64,000 bases of DNA from Nematostella vectensis (lineage: Eukaryota; Cnidaria; Anthozoa; Actiniaria; Edwardsiidae). The stretch spans positions 6,393,519-6,457,518 of the forward strand of contig NC_064036.1 in assembly GCF_932526225.1 (NCBI RefSeq), read 5' to 3'. A program made the translations under genes and the position numbers. Positions 47,501 through 59,518 of this stretch are shown here, in pieces (position 1 is the first letter of the stretch; each line of letters opens with the position of its first letter). The notes under the pieces are model-generated. The model did no database searches. It saw only the letters and a list, made by a program, of their open reading frames with translations, and had not been told where the DNA came from.

Positions 47501-50500
47501 ACACATTATACAAGAACCTGTCTGGCTAACTTGGAAAAAAACTAGGTTTTTTTACTTTAATTATAACTCTGGTTCATTTTTTTAGAACAATTTTCCCATT
47601 AAAATATTATCTTACTTTTTGTTACTTTATATGTGTTAATTTTTGGTGACCTAAATTAAATACCAATGCCTTACATGTACATCCTGCCCTGGGTCATGCC
47701 TCTTAGCCAGCAGCTTGTGTCTCAGCTTGATTTCAGAATCTCTGGCTGAGATTAACCTAAATAAGTTTGGAGAAAAGCATCAAAGAAAAAAAAAACTGGT
47801 AATTTCCCTACGATACAAATATTATACCACAAAAACCTAATTCATAAAACCTAAAACTAAAAATAGGATACAAATATCATACCACAAAAACCTAATTCAT
47901 AAAACCTAAAACTAAAAATAGTCCCAACTAAAATTTTATAAAATGATACCCATTACAGAAAATGAACATATGAACTTTGCTGTGCTGGACCACATTATAT
48001 TCTGTGACATGTGAAAAAAAAAGAAGTTTTTTAAGGTTTGTAAGAAAACTTTGAGGTACCCAGGGTTATTGAAAATATTGTAGGTGGTATCAAAACAAGG
48101 CATAATAACAGATTCCCAAGGTCTTAATATGTATGTGCACCTTTAAAAAAAAAATCAAAACAGAATTCCAGAATAGTTGATTTAAATTTCAAGTGTTTTA
48201 ATCAAATAATTATATGTTGTTTTTCACAAATTACTAATACTTAGGGTTTTAGGAAACCAGTTCTCTATTTCTTTCTCCAAAAGAAAGCTGGAGTTTACCC
48301 AAGTAATTCATTTAAGCCTTGCTCATCTTTGTGAGAATTTGACCAATCATTTATTGAAATGAATTAAAAATAACTTTTGGTTTTATCTCTAGTATATCAT
48401 AGCTGTCAACCAAACTTGGACAGAAATCTTGTGAAATTGGATGAAATACAGCAAATATGTGGAATAAAAAATTAGGTTAAGATGAGGTCCAAAATCTTGT
48501 GACAGAGTTGACAGCTCTGGTAACTTATTATTCAATTCATTCATGAAAAGTAGTTATAATTTTCCTATGATAGATGGTGAATGGCAGATTTAGAGATCGA
48601 ATTTGATAAATACAGCCTAGAATATTTATTCCCAGAGGTAAGTACTTATAAAGTATAAATTCAATTAAACAATGAAAAAGGCGTTCAAAGTTTGAAAAGA
48701 AAATAACTCCGAAAGATCGTTCCACTAAGTAAGCTTACTTTAATACAATACGCTAACTTACCTACGTCTGCCAGTGCAAGAACAAATACATAGAAGCACT
48801 TGTCGGAGAATGTGTCCATAAAATTAGCTTGTTTTTTCTTTATTTATCTTTGTTGTTTACTCTGAAATTTCAGCTGACCTTGACTCTAGCACAAGACTTG
48901 ACTCTTCAAAACTTTCAACCATGCTTTTACACAGTCTTTTGCACATAAATAGACAAGTTCATATCCGTGGTTAGCATTCCCACTAATGATTTTTTTCAAG
49001 CACTTCTTTTTAGACAATTCTTGGCTTTTCTGCAGTCAGTTTTCATGTGTTTTTGAGAGGGGCAGAAATACTCATCCGCCATATTGTTTTGCACGCTCTG
49101 GAGGCCTGTGCCGAGGCAGATCGCGGCTGGCTGGCTGGCTGGCAGCTTGTGACAATGACGTCATTGACCACAAAACTGAGTCCCCTAGTTATAGACCATT
49201 TTTATACCTATGGGGCTCCGCGCTGGCTCCGCTAAAATTGTGTTTTTTGCTTCTTACAGAAAGCGATCGCTACTAGCCAATAATGGCCTCGCTATTGTGG
49301 GGGCCCTACTGATGTTCCTGTCATATTTTGCCAAAACATCACCACTCTTGACCGTTGGGAGGTTTGTCATTGGAATTAACTGTGGTGAGTAAACAAAAAA
49401 GGACTGATAAAAAATAACATGAACATGAACACATGCATGCTTGCCTTCATCTACATAAGTTCACTCCTAATAATAAGGATCTGCCCATTCCATGACAGTT
49501 TGGAATTTAGATACACTGGTTCCCGTACTTTGTTCAACACTTGTCTCACAGGTTATAAAAAAGTTAACCATAATTTTCCAATTTTCATAATAAATTTTGG
49601 CACCCACTATTTTTAATTTTTTCCCAGCCTTCCTTTCTCTGCTAACTGTGGAGCTAGTACTTGACCAAAGGAACATGCACCAACAAAGTAATTGAAGCTT
49701 TCACTGTCAATACAACTACACACCCACCATAAAATTTTTATTTTATTTTCAGGTATGAATACAGCTATTGCTCCAATCTATTTGTCAGAACTTGCTCCAA
49801 TTCATTTACGTGGCTCACTAGGGACTTTGAACCAGTTTGGGATTGTCTCAGGCCTACTTGTAGGATTCATCTTTGGCCTAAAGCAGGTATATTGATTGCT
49901 TGGAGCAGCACAGTGAGCGGAGAGCAAGTCTAATTTTGTAGTCGATCGTCTTTTTTGTGTGGATTGCCTGTGTTACATACGGTGCATGCGTGCCAGTTTA
50001 GTAGAGTCGGTGCTCCAAAAATCGCTTTTGGTTGTTCGGACTCCGGGTCATGTGATTTCGACTTTTCTCATATCTTGGCGAAAGTATCTTGGAGGTTTTT
50101 TTGGCAAGTTCAAGCTATGAATTGTATAAATTTCCTTCGTATGAGTTCGCTCAGCTTTCAAAGTGTATTTTTAACTGGTGTGAGATCATTTTCACTGCAG
50201 TTTTATAGAGTTATAGAGGGAATTTCGCATGGATATCCATTGATCGTGACTGGCCATGCTGTCAACAAAAAAACACGAGACGTTTCATAGCCTACCTCTG
50301 TAGGCTTTGATAGTTTTCCGGCACGAAAACTCCGAAAACGCGGAGTTCGCATTCCACGGCATGTGAACTCCGTGTTTTTGGGGTTTTCGTGCCGAAAAAC
50401 TACCAAAGCCTACAGGTGGGCTAGACGTTTGGCATTGCCAAATATTCACAGAAATTTATGACTGTCTGTGGTCAAGTCTCCTCCAATCTGGAGTGTTTAT

Positions 50501-53500
50501 TTGCCAGAGGGCTTGTCAAACTAACCCAATGCCTATGAAGGTATGTATACAAATCAACCTAATGCTTATTACGGCGGGTGTAAAATCAACCCAATGCCTA
50601 TGGACTGGTGGGGTATTGGATTCAATGATCAGTCCAAACCCTATTGCCTGATGGCTGTATGGCTTTGGGTAAAGAAACAGCCTACAAAATCATACAATAC
50701 TGTTCTAATGCTATTCAAATGCAATTCAATGCTGTACAAATCTGAAAATCAGCTGACACAATTCCTAACATGGCAGGAATATAATATTGAGCCCAAGATG
50801 GGTGGAAATTTGTTACAAAGGGCCATTGAGCCAATTATTGACACCAGTGAAATTAAAAAAAGCTGCTGTGACCTAAGACTCATTTATTTGTCTGCCTAAT
50901 TGTTATGTTCAGGATGCTCAAATAAATACTAGCATGAAAAGTTACTACAGGAGTTCTGTCAGAAAACTTACAAAAGACGTAAAACAAATGAAAGTCAGTG
51001 ATCCCGCTCCATCTAGACTTCCTTTGAAGAGACTAATGCAGTCTTTAAAAAAAAGAAATTTGAGAAAAAGACAAAAAGTGATACTGAAAAGAGCTGCCCC
51101 CAATTTGAAAAAAAAATCGAAATTGAATGATCTTGCAAACAACTACAAAAATAACTTTGTTGTTTTTAAAAATAGAACTGGTAGTTTTTTCAGCAAATTT
51201 TATTGCCTGGCTAAAACAATGAAGTCATAGATTCCTAGAACAAACTTTTAATACTCTTACAGAAGTAATGGCTATCGATCCAGTCCTAATGCTAGAAAAA
51301 CTGGCTCTGAATTTCCAAATTTAAGAGGAGGCATGGACTGCAATAGCTGAAGCAAGGAATATGTTTTACCCTTTTCAACGATACACTATATAATAAAATA
51401 GTGGAGAAGCTGGGATGGGAAAAAACGTAGCTCTGGTGGTCAACTCATTTGTCATAACACATGCATAGGGACAGCTTGCTGGGGGAGCCAAAACAAGGCA
51501 AACACGACCAGTATAGGAAAGAAATGTTTATTAAACACTAACAAGGCATTACACATTACTTTGGAGTAAAATTATCATGTCCCGAGATCTCACAATCCAA
51601 TCTCCGAGCACTTAACTATCTTGAAGATACTTCTAGTAATGAAAAAATCTGCCACCATCAGTGAAAACGTTGTTTTCCTCTATGCATCAACATAGGTTTA
51701 ACTTATCCTGCCTCTAGGTGCTTGGCACAAGCAAGGGTTGGCAATATCTACTTGGGTTCAGTATTCTACCTGCAGTGTTCCAGTTAGTAACATTACCATG
51801 GTGTCCAAACAGTCCTCGATATTTACTGATTGAGCTGGATCAAGAGCTACAAGCAGTTGAGGGTAGGCTGACTCACAATGAATGCCTTTGGATTTCAACA
51901 GAGGTTGGGGTAAGGAGGAGGGTCTTAGGGGGTTTACCCCCCTCCTAGTATACAATAGGTGTTACTGTATGTGTGAAAAATGCATGTCGCCACTCAACCC
52001 TAGTATCTCTAATTCAAGCTAAGGAAAGGATTTACAGTCAGAGTTCCTGGGAAGACGCAGGGGGTAATACAACATTACCTTCTTGTCTTCTGCCTTTGAG
52101 TCTGTGGAACTCTATGGAAGCCAGAATGTCAATAATATGGAGTTATTTTCCTCTACCCCCATTAAAATTTGGTCAAACCTAATTTTCAGTAAAAAGCTAT
52201 GATCCCTCTATTCTGTTGTCATCTAGTAGAATGTTTGATGGAAGGAAACATTCATGTTGCCCTCATTTTCCACCAGCTCTAAGAAAATTAAGAGCCACGG
52301 ATGATGTTACAGAGGATATAAACGAAATGAAGGTACCCTACTGATTGTGTTTATTGCTTGTATTTTAGTTTTTTTGAATACCCTAAAATCGTCATGATAG
52401 GGCTCAAACCTGAAAGTACTAATTGGTATTTTATGTGCTTGTGATCCTGGCAGATTGAGCGAGACCGTGAGGCAACGACAGAACATGTCAGCGTCCTCCA
52501 ACTGTTTGTTAGACGGGACCTGCAAATGCCACTGCTGATTGGTTGCGTCATGATGATGGCACAGCAACTGGGTGGGATCAATGCTGTAGGTTTTAGAGTT
52601 TTTTATTTGTTCAATATTGAAATGGTTGGATTTTTAGGAAGGTTCAAACCATTTCCATTGTTACTGTGCTGCACTTTTTTGAAGTTGAGAGCATGCTAAG
52701 ATGAATAAAGTTTGATGTAAATGTACTGTATAAGGTTTAACAAATATTGTGATTTGAAAATCTCTTGATGAATACAAATAACTTGAGTATTAGCACTGAT
52801 TATTAGTGATGTATTGTTTTCTACATCCTCAGGTCCTATATTACTCAACCTCAATATTTGAGAAAGTGGGCGTCCCTGAGAGTCGCGTGGCCACCACAGG
52901 GATAGGAGTAGTTGCATTAGTGTTTACTGCAATTGCGGTAAGTGTCCTTTAAAAAACTCTCCCCAGTTTTTATTAGAGAATCCCCAATCTTCCAATCCCC
53001 AATCAGATATGACCTTGAAACAAAAGCATACCCAAACTCTTATGTATCACCACTACTTCATTATCCTGATCTTGGGAAGAAGTGAAAGAAATGCATGTGA
53101 CGCTTGGCCATGGTATCATTTCCAGTGATAGTGTTTTCCAACTAACTTACTGTACACACATGTTTAAAAACTGTAGCCTGCGGACAGGCTCTCGAAAAGC
53201 ACCCAGAAAAGCCCCATTTATTGGATGAAGTGCAGCTCCGCTTTTCCGTTTTCATGCAGCTAGCGCCTGTGGAACAGGCTATCTAAACTGCCAGTGGGCA
53301 GTATATATTCATACTTTACTGACTTTACGCAGACGTTTTCCTGTTTTCAGGTCCAACTAGTTTGTCGAGGTATTAGTTTGCCACATGCTTATGCTAATTT
53401 CTTCAGGCTGAATGTTCCTGTTTCTCTGCTTTCAGGTCAGACTTGTTGAGGTTCTCGGCCGCCGTACTCTTATGCTGATTGGTTTAGGTGGAATGTTCTT

Positions 53501-56500
53501 GTTCTACACTGTTATGACGATTGCTTTTTGTTTTGAGGTGCAGTAACTCTATGTCAGATACAATGGGTCTTTTATTGAGCATAGTGTGTATGAAGATCCA
53601 TCCATTAGTGCTCTGAAGGGGCGCCAGCTGCACCGCTTAGGGCATGAATAATATTATTGTTCCTATTAGAGAATGCTATGGGCTAAGTGCATGACAAAAA
53701 GAAATTCATGTTGGATTCTTTAGGATGGTGCCAGTTTACATAAGATGATTTTTACAGAAGATTTTAAATCAATATCTGCTGCTAAAAAACGGTTGTTGCT
53801 AAAAATGCAACGTGGCCTGTTTTTATATATATATTTGGTCATGAAAAAATCCTTTGAGATTCTCCTTTGAGACCTCTAGGCCCTTAAGCATGAAATAAAC
53901 TAATGATGTAGAAAGTAAAAATGATCATGAATCTAATGAATTCATTTGTTATTTAACAGTCGTCCACTGGTATGAAGTATGTGGCAGTAGTGGCGACACT
54001 GACGCTTGTTGTCTTCTTCATGATTGGGCCAGGTGAGGCCTTTGTGTACAGGGCTGTAGCTACTTTGGAGGGAGAGGGGGGCTATTGCACAGGGCTGTAG
54101 CTAGTTTGGAGGGAGAGGGGGCTATTGCACAGGGCTGTAGCTAATTTAGAGGAAGAGGGGGCTATTGCACAGGGCTGTAGCTACTTTAGAGGGAGAGGGG
54201 GCTATTGCACAGGGCTGTAGCTACTTTAGAGGGAGAGGGGGCTATTGCACAGGGCTGTAGCTACTTTAGAGGGGGAGGGGGCTATTGCACAGGGCTGTAG
54301 CTAGTTTGGAGGGAGAGGTTGGCTATTGCACAGGGCTGTAGGTAGTTTGGAGGGAGAGGTGGGCTATTGCACAGGGCTGTAGCTAGTTTGGAGGGAGAGG
54401 TGGGCTATTGCACAGGGCTGTAGGTAGTTTGGAGGGAGAGGTGGGCTATTGCACAGGGCTGTAGCTACTTTGGAGGGAGAGGGGGCTATTGCACAGGGCT
54501 GTAGCCAATTTGGAGGGAGAGGTGGGCTATTGCACAGTCAATCAAATGTCAATCTACCTTTGCAGGAGCTATCCCATGGTTCATCACGGCAGAGATGTTT
54601 TCCCAGGGTCCCCGGCCAGCAGCCTGCGCTGTGGCTGCCACTGTCAACTGGGCCACCAACTTTATTATCGGAATAGCATTCCCTTCGATGCAGGTAATGC
54701 GGTTACCTCAGAATAAGGCTGTGTGCAGAGTCCAATAAGAGTCCAGTTGTCCCGAGCAGGGATGCTGTGCATACGTATATGTTAGTCATTTGGTTGTTGC
54801 GCATCCGTTATCCAGTGTGATTGCACATATATAGGCTTTTTCGATTAAGCGCGTGTTTGTGTTGCTTCTGTGTTTTTGTAAGTGGGTTGAAGTGCGCACA
54901 TGTTCGTTGTTTGTGCAGTCAAAAAGGCAAGGCTGGCTATTTTATTACTGCAAGTGGAATCAAGGCTTTGCTATCTATAATGCCAATGCTGAAAGTCATA
55001 CTAAATTTGGAATTTTAACCCTGTATTTTGTTGTGGAAAGATTTGCGATTCCACAAGAGACAGGGCAGACTCGATTCTCCCAACTACTGTACCGTAGCAG
55101 ATAGCATACAGATACATAAAGACTGCTTCAAGGCCTAAGTTAAAAGGCTCTGGGCGTTTTAATGCCTATGCCTATAAAATTTGTCTACTCTAACCCTGAG
55201 GTATCGGAAAATTTTGTCCTCCACAGTCCTTTGTTGCTAATAATAATAATGCATGCCTTCCTTTGATTTGATTTTCCTTCTTCTTCTTTCTAAGATAAAA
55301 CCTTTTTGAAACCTCATTGAATGTCATTATATGTTTTTTTAACGTGTGCAATAAAAAACTAGAGGACTCTGTTGTGTTGGTGGGGTTTAGTGTTTAAATT
55401 CAGCGCTCCCATTTGACTTCAAAATACTTTTCTCTAAACATTATGATAGCATAAATAGATCTTATTGTTTGCTTTGCACTTGCATAATAAAATCATAAAT
55501 GCCATAACAATGAAAAAAAATATACAGTACTGATATTACAATATGGTTATTTTTGGTTGTGACAGAAAATTTACCCCCAGGAGATAGCACATTGAGGGTG
55601 ACACATTTGAGATTTGATTTCTGTTTTCTATGCTAGCTTATGCCCTCTATTCCCCTAAAAAATAGCGTTTGGTGTTTGACAACTAGGAAAATATATACAT
55701 GATGACACTAGACTCACTAGCCCTCTCATTTGACACCAAAATATTTTTGCCTAACAATATGATAGCACAGAGGTCTTGTTGTTTATTTTGTGCAAAATGG
55801 TGTAAAATGGTGTAAAAGTAAAATGGTGTCAAAGCCATTTTTAACCCCAACCCCCATTTACTTTTATGTAGTCCCCTCCCCTGCCTGGAAAGCTGGTGTT
55901 TCTTACCTTTCTTGCCTCAATCAGTGTTATAAGATGGCATTTACATATCCATTTATCATAATTAAATATGTTTTTTAATGGTAGAAAAAAGGGGGGGCTC
56001 AAACAAACTGATGCAATCCACAGGTATCCCAGTCAACCCTGCACACAGGGTCTAGTTCTAACACACCCCCCCCCCCCTCAGCTTAAAAACAAATGATAAG
56101 CGAGAATGTCATGAAACACTTGCTTCGCAGGCTATATTTTAACGTGATCCTGGCCGAAATTAGAACCCCACTGCACTTGGGCTTATTATTGTTTTAACTT
56201 AGTACCTAAAGCTTCTCTCTAATTAACGCCTCCTATGTATTGAACGCCCTCCCCCCTCTCGCATCATCGAAATTTAATAAACGCAGGGGCGTTTCATTTA
56301 CGGTAGCTTGTTCCTACTGTAGTGCGCGACTGTTATTGTTTACGTGCGTGTTGACCCGTTATTCACTTCTCTCTGTAGGTTGCGCTGTACCCCTACACGT
56401 TCATCGTGTTCATGGCCCTTGTCGCCATCTTTTGGACCTTCACGTTCTTTTTTGTGCCCGAGACCAAGGGTCGCACGATTGAGGACATCACGGATCACTT

Positions 56501-56573
56501 CCGCGGTGGAGACTCTCGATGCGTGATGTACCGGGGCCTACGCGGCCACCGACAGGAGGTGAACTTAATATGA
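44553..56573 (+). CDS. class I facilitative sugar transporter, SLC2/GLUT family (12 exons)
   Basis: Exons 44553-44726, 46217-46347, 49260-49384, 49753-49886, 51718-51862, 52277-52332, 52454-52585, 52833-52937, 53436-53537, 53960-54032, 54566-54693 and 56379-56573 join in frame to 499 residues, close to the family's usual length; all introns are GT-AG. Expected role: facilitated hexose uptake across the plasma membrane by 12 helices. Visible signatures: NRFGRKR (TM2-3 loop), PNSPRYL (after TM6), QQLGGINA (292-299), [16 protein letters not shown] (342-344), [12 protein letters not shown] and PETKGRT (462-468). GLUT1 sugar-site residues Q161, Q282, Q283, N288, W388, N411 and W412 align with Q171, Q292, Q293, N298, W397, N420 and W421. 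Oddities: GLUT1 E380 is replaced by M389, and the first outer loop is short (with an NYS glycosylation site). A GLUT1-4-like assignment is firm; substrate is inferred. Confidence 0.93.
45250..45385 (+). mobile_element. MITE of the 43965 family, copy 2
   Basis: Repeats the caaccccctgga, agtaactgttaaggaaaaag and cattttacccc blocks of 43965-44127 in the same order and orientation. The ends are more decayed (ggtatgacccccc / cctgggtatttg). It lies in intron 1 of the sugar transporter gene. Confidence 0.7.
45556..45817 (-). mobile_element. MITE of the CAGGCCCGTACCC family, copy 3
   Basis: In reverse complement this matches 12579-12889 and 35158-35524, including aagcataagctgga and tgcgaacgcac blocks. 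It ends cctgggtgcaggcctg on the + strand. Flanking catgtg (upstream) and catatgtg (downstream) hint at a target duplication. G runs at 45574-45602 and 45769-45782 lie inside. It is located in intron 1 of the transporter gene. Confidence 0.8.
47813..47922 (+). repeat. 54-56-bp direct tandem duplication in a transporter intron
   Basis: The segment ataccacaaaaacctaattc plus the following taaaacctaaaactaaaaat occurs twice in tandem with one or two changes, in intron 2. The rest of this 2.9-kb intron is AT-rich with no exon-like segment other than its borders. Confidence 0.9.
50285..50424. repeat. imperfect hairpin in transporter intron 4
   Basis: The arms ctgtaggctttgatagtttt / aaactaccaaagcctacag and cggcacgaaaactcc / ggggttttcgtgccg pair around a central gaactccg-type palindrome. 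Total span is about 135 bp with no coding frame. A foldback MITE is likely. Confidence 0.8.
53351..53425 (+). pseudogene. decayed duplicate of transporter exon 9
   Basis: Located 85 bp upstream of exon 9 and preceded by its own acceptor-like tgttttcag. It aligns with exon 9 through gtc..act..tttg..gagg, cttatgctaatt against cttatgctgatt, and aggctgaatgttcctgtt against aggtggaatgttcttgtt. The frame is still open but reads little of the helix sequence. No donor GT follows before the real exon's acceptor, so it cannot act as an alternative exon as it stands. I infer a tandem exon duplication now in decay. Confidence 0.65.
54046..54537 (+). repeat. 40-bp minisatellite in transporter intron 10
   Basis: About twelve units of cagggctgtagctactttgg followed by agggagagggggctattgca lie in intron 10 and end about 28 bp before exon 11. 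The unit start resembles the cagggccgtagc end of MITEs in this window, so the array may have grown from an element terminus. Open frames at 54449-54716 begin in the array. Confidence 0.95.
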
Positions 56574-56601
56574 GGGCCACGCCCATTGGTGAATACACAT
56601 G

Positions 56602-56607
56602 AATAAA
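56602..56607 (+). terminator. poly(A) signal of the sugar transporter gene
   Basis: AATAAA lies 29 bp after the TGA stop. It is the nearest canonical signal and fits a short 3' UTR. Confidence 0.6.
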
Positions 56608-57188
56608 TGTATTAGGTCTTTATTATACCATCTTCTGTGTGGTTTCAAGTAAAAAATACATACACTTGATGTAGGAATTAGAAAGGTAGAAATGTCTGCT
56701 TGTAGAGACCAATAGGAAACCCCGTTTCACACTTCCACGTCAATTATAGCAGCATTAGCAATTATGGTACATTATTTCCCTACCCCCATTTCTGGTTGTA
56801 TTCAAACATTCATTTATAGAAACAATGAAAGCAAGTAACTGTTCCTTTTTCAATTCCTTTCAATCATAGATATGTATATTTATTATGTGATTGAGGTTTT
56901 CGAAGATGAATTGTATGAGAGAGGTTGACGCACGTTATGGTAAAATGCTGTATCGCTCCATTATGATAGTACAGATAATATGTGTCCGTGAATTTCAATC
57001 AAATATAGATGTTTTCCTCATTTATCTTTTTGTTAGGTAATACATCTAGTTCCAGTCGCAAACGGGTTTAATTATTATTTATTATATACTCTGTTGAATT
57101 TATACATAGATTGTAATTAAACATGACTCATGTTTCTTGCGTGCATCCAATAAACCAAATAACACAAACACAATACTTTGTTCAAATA

Positions 57189-57194
57189 TTTATT
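57189..57194 (-). terminator. candidate poly(A) signal of the Ly6-like gene
   Basis: TTTATT on the + strand is AATAAA on the minus strand, about 270 bp past the stop. Another AATAAA overlaps the stop codon itself (57467-57472) and is less likely to be used. The convergent transporter signal lies about 580 bp away. Confidence 0.4.
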
Positions 57195-57463
57195 ACCGGA
57201 ACGCTTGAAATAAATAAGTTTTAGAGGTAAATAACGGTGACACTTAGTGATAAATACCAATTAGAATTTCCGTTGCCTCTAAAGGCAAAATAGGAGAGTA
57301 CGACTCTCTTGATTTTAACCCAAATTTTCATACGTTTTCAGCGAGACATAATCATAGCCTTTAATAACTACACAGATATGTCTCACTCTTTTTTCCTAAG
57401 CTATCTTCTTCTTGGGCACGTGTCTTTGTCTAGTCACATGTTATTCCCCCGAATCCTTTGGGT

Positions 57464-59518
57464 TCATTTATTGCAAGAGTCTGATTCGCAGCATTGCGCT
57501 CGGCACTTCGCCCCGGAAATCTCACATTCCGGCGGCAGCCCGAACTCGCACTCGGACTGTTTTCGGCACCCCTTGCCGTACACCTTGAAGTCGAACTTTG
57601 GGATCTCCATGTAACCAGTGAAGCAACGATCCTGGTCGGGTCTGCAGGCCAGCGGTCGTTGGTTTTCTCTGCAGTCTTCCGGGGAGAACTGGCTGCCGCA
57701 TGTGAAGCACTGAAGCGCTGTTAGGACTGTTGAATGACAAGATGTGTTGATTGACAGGGGGCGGAGCTAGGGATAAAGACGCGCTACCTTGGGGACGGAG
57801 CAGTAAAATGGGTTGTAAGCCTGGTAGAAGGCGGGGCTAGATAGAACTGTCTTCCGCATGTAAGACACTGCAGCGCTGCGAGAACTGTAACTAAGGGGTA
57901 AAATGGTTACAGAGTGATTGGGATAATTAAGGATTGGCGTTTATCAATTGATTGACAGGAGGCGGGGCTTCAAGTTACTGAAAGGCTAAGATTGACAGAA
58001 GCTTGTGGTTACTTGCTCTCAAAAGTTCACCGCCTTAAACGAATAAGGCTAAGAAGGCTAAAATCACTTTGTGCTAGCGATAAGAACCCTTCGTAGAGCA
58101 ACTTTATCAAGTAGCATATTTTTCTTTATGCCCAGGAAGTTAAGGGTTTGGTATATTTTAAAAGGTGAATACTTTCTCCTCATCGTGAAAAGAAAGAAAG
58201 AAAAAAAAACCAGGTGTTCTTATAGATGTGATTACATATCGCTTAATCTCGCTGTCACAAGACAGTCAAATTAGACGCACTTTCCCAAATTATTCGCAAT
58301 CTACATGCGCCTCAAATTCGAATACACTTTGAGCAAACATGAACGCCGGATTTATATGAAGAGTAGTCAGTAAGAAATAATGTTTTGTCAACTAGAATAA
58401 CCCAAGCCAACATTCCAGCTTATGTATTGTAACGAGTCAATTTTGTTACCATTATCAAAACGTACTTTATTCAATAATGTCAAAATGAAATTTGTGTTGG
58501 TTTTTAACGCTACAAAGGAACGTCTCATCGCTGATTATTAAAAGTGGGAGTGTGGTCTGTTTTTTATACTCGAATCTTACGAATGGATTAACCCTCTTTT
58601 CAAGTAAGAAGCGAAGTGTTCAGGTGAAGTTAGGCGTTGTCCGCGTAATCAACTTGATAATCAGCATTGAATAAAATATTACAGTATACTTTTATGATTT
58701 CAGTATTACTTTTGGCTTCAAGTAGTGAAGCCGATTCAACTAGGCCCTGGTAAGTTAGTGAGTTTAGCTTGTCGGGTTTCCAGGTCCCCAACTCGCCCCA
58801 CGACACAGGTTTGTCGGCTTATAGATTTCTAATCATTAATCAGTCTCTTGCAGCTTAATTTCCGTTTCTTCGAGTAGTTATTTCTTTTTTGTGGACTATC
58901 ATATCATTACAATCTTTACTCTGACAAAAAGAGGAAGAAAAAGCGTAAGCAACAATTATTTTTTGTGCTTCTTTTTATATCCAGAAACAGCTAGACGATT
59001 CGACGCTGCCAATATTTTTTTGCTAAGGTGATAATTTACCTCGAAACAATCATCGTTTTAAATTTCAAATCGGATCTTCTAATTGGCACCGAATATCACA
59101 TTAACTGTATTGTGATTATTGTTATTTCGTGTCATGTTTTATTACCACAGGCAAACCCCATTTCGGCATTCTCGCCAAGCCTGAACAATAAACAATAGAC
59201 GCTGGACAATAAACGCGTTTTAATTCTCGTTGTCGCCCGTTCTTTCGATATAGACAACATTCTTCTTTATAGACAACATTCTTCTTATTGAAAAGTGAAA
59301 CAATTGTTTGAAAGCATTTCTTGCTTCTAATTTAAAAAGACTCAAGAAACTATTAAAGAATCGAAAAACTATTTATAACTGTAAAAGATTAGTTCAAGGA
59401 TGTGACGAAAGTTGGATTATAGTTAGAAGTATTAGTCAACATATTTGATTTTGAATAATCCCTTACCTGAAAGCTGGCTTATAAGCACGATGCAAAGCAA
59501 AGCAGTTTGATGCTTCAT
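57464..59518 (-). CDS. secreted Ly6/uPAR-domain (three-finger) protein, 2 exons
   Basis: Exon 1 is 59518-59467 and exon 2 is 57717-57464 (minus strand). They join in phase 1 (donor GTAAGG, acceptor ctaacag) to 101 residues. Residues 1-17 form a hydrophobic signal peptide (MKHQTALLCIVLISQLS). The mature part opens with ALQCFTCG and ends CCESDSCNK, the hallmark start (LxCxxC) and end (CC....CN) of the LU domain. Twelve cysteines are visible, against ten in a usual LU domain. There is no hydrophobic tail after CN, so it should be secreted rather than GPI-anchored. Members of this fold bind receptors or modulate channels; the partner here is unknown. An alternative is a divergent three-finger paralog with another use. 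A TTTAAAAG word near 59606 could be the promoter TATA-like box. Confidence 0.85.
57846..57975 (-). pseudogene. diverged partial duplicate of the Ly6 exon 2 border
   Basis: In the intron of the Ly6-like gene, tcttccgcatgtaagacact and the following gcagcgctgcgagaactgt mirror the start of exon 2 and its acceptor (57695-57730). A nearby attgattgacaggaggcggg mirrors 57742-57765. This suggests a tandem duplication of about 150-200 bp around the exon border, later decayed. The LU cysteine pattern is not preserved. Confidence 0.5.

Noticed and set aside
49047-49276. Open frames just before transporter exon 3
   Set aside because: They run through the acceptor into exon 3 in other frames; the spliced model with the GLUT motif NRFGRKR explains the coding part.
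50543-50899. 118-codon frame in the same intron
   Set aside because: Its start is built on local aatcaaccyaatgcytat repeats; no family was recognised.
50934-51230. 98-codon Lys/Arg-rich frame
   Set aside because: It lies inside intron 4 of the transporter, is A-rich low complexity and has no recognisable domain. Kept only as part of a possible decayed insertion.
57522-57740. 72-codon minus-strand frame over the Ly6 exon
   Set aside because: Wrong frame; the neighbouring frame carries the LU cysteine pattern and joins to a signal-peptide exon.
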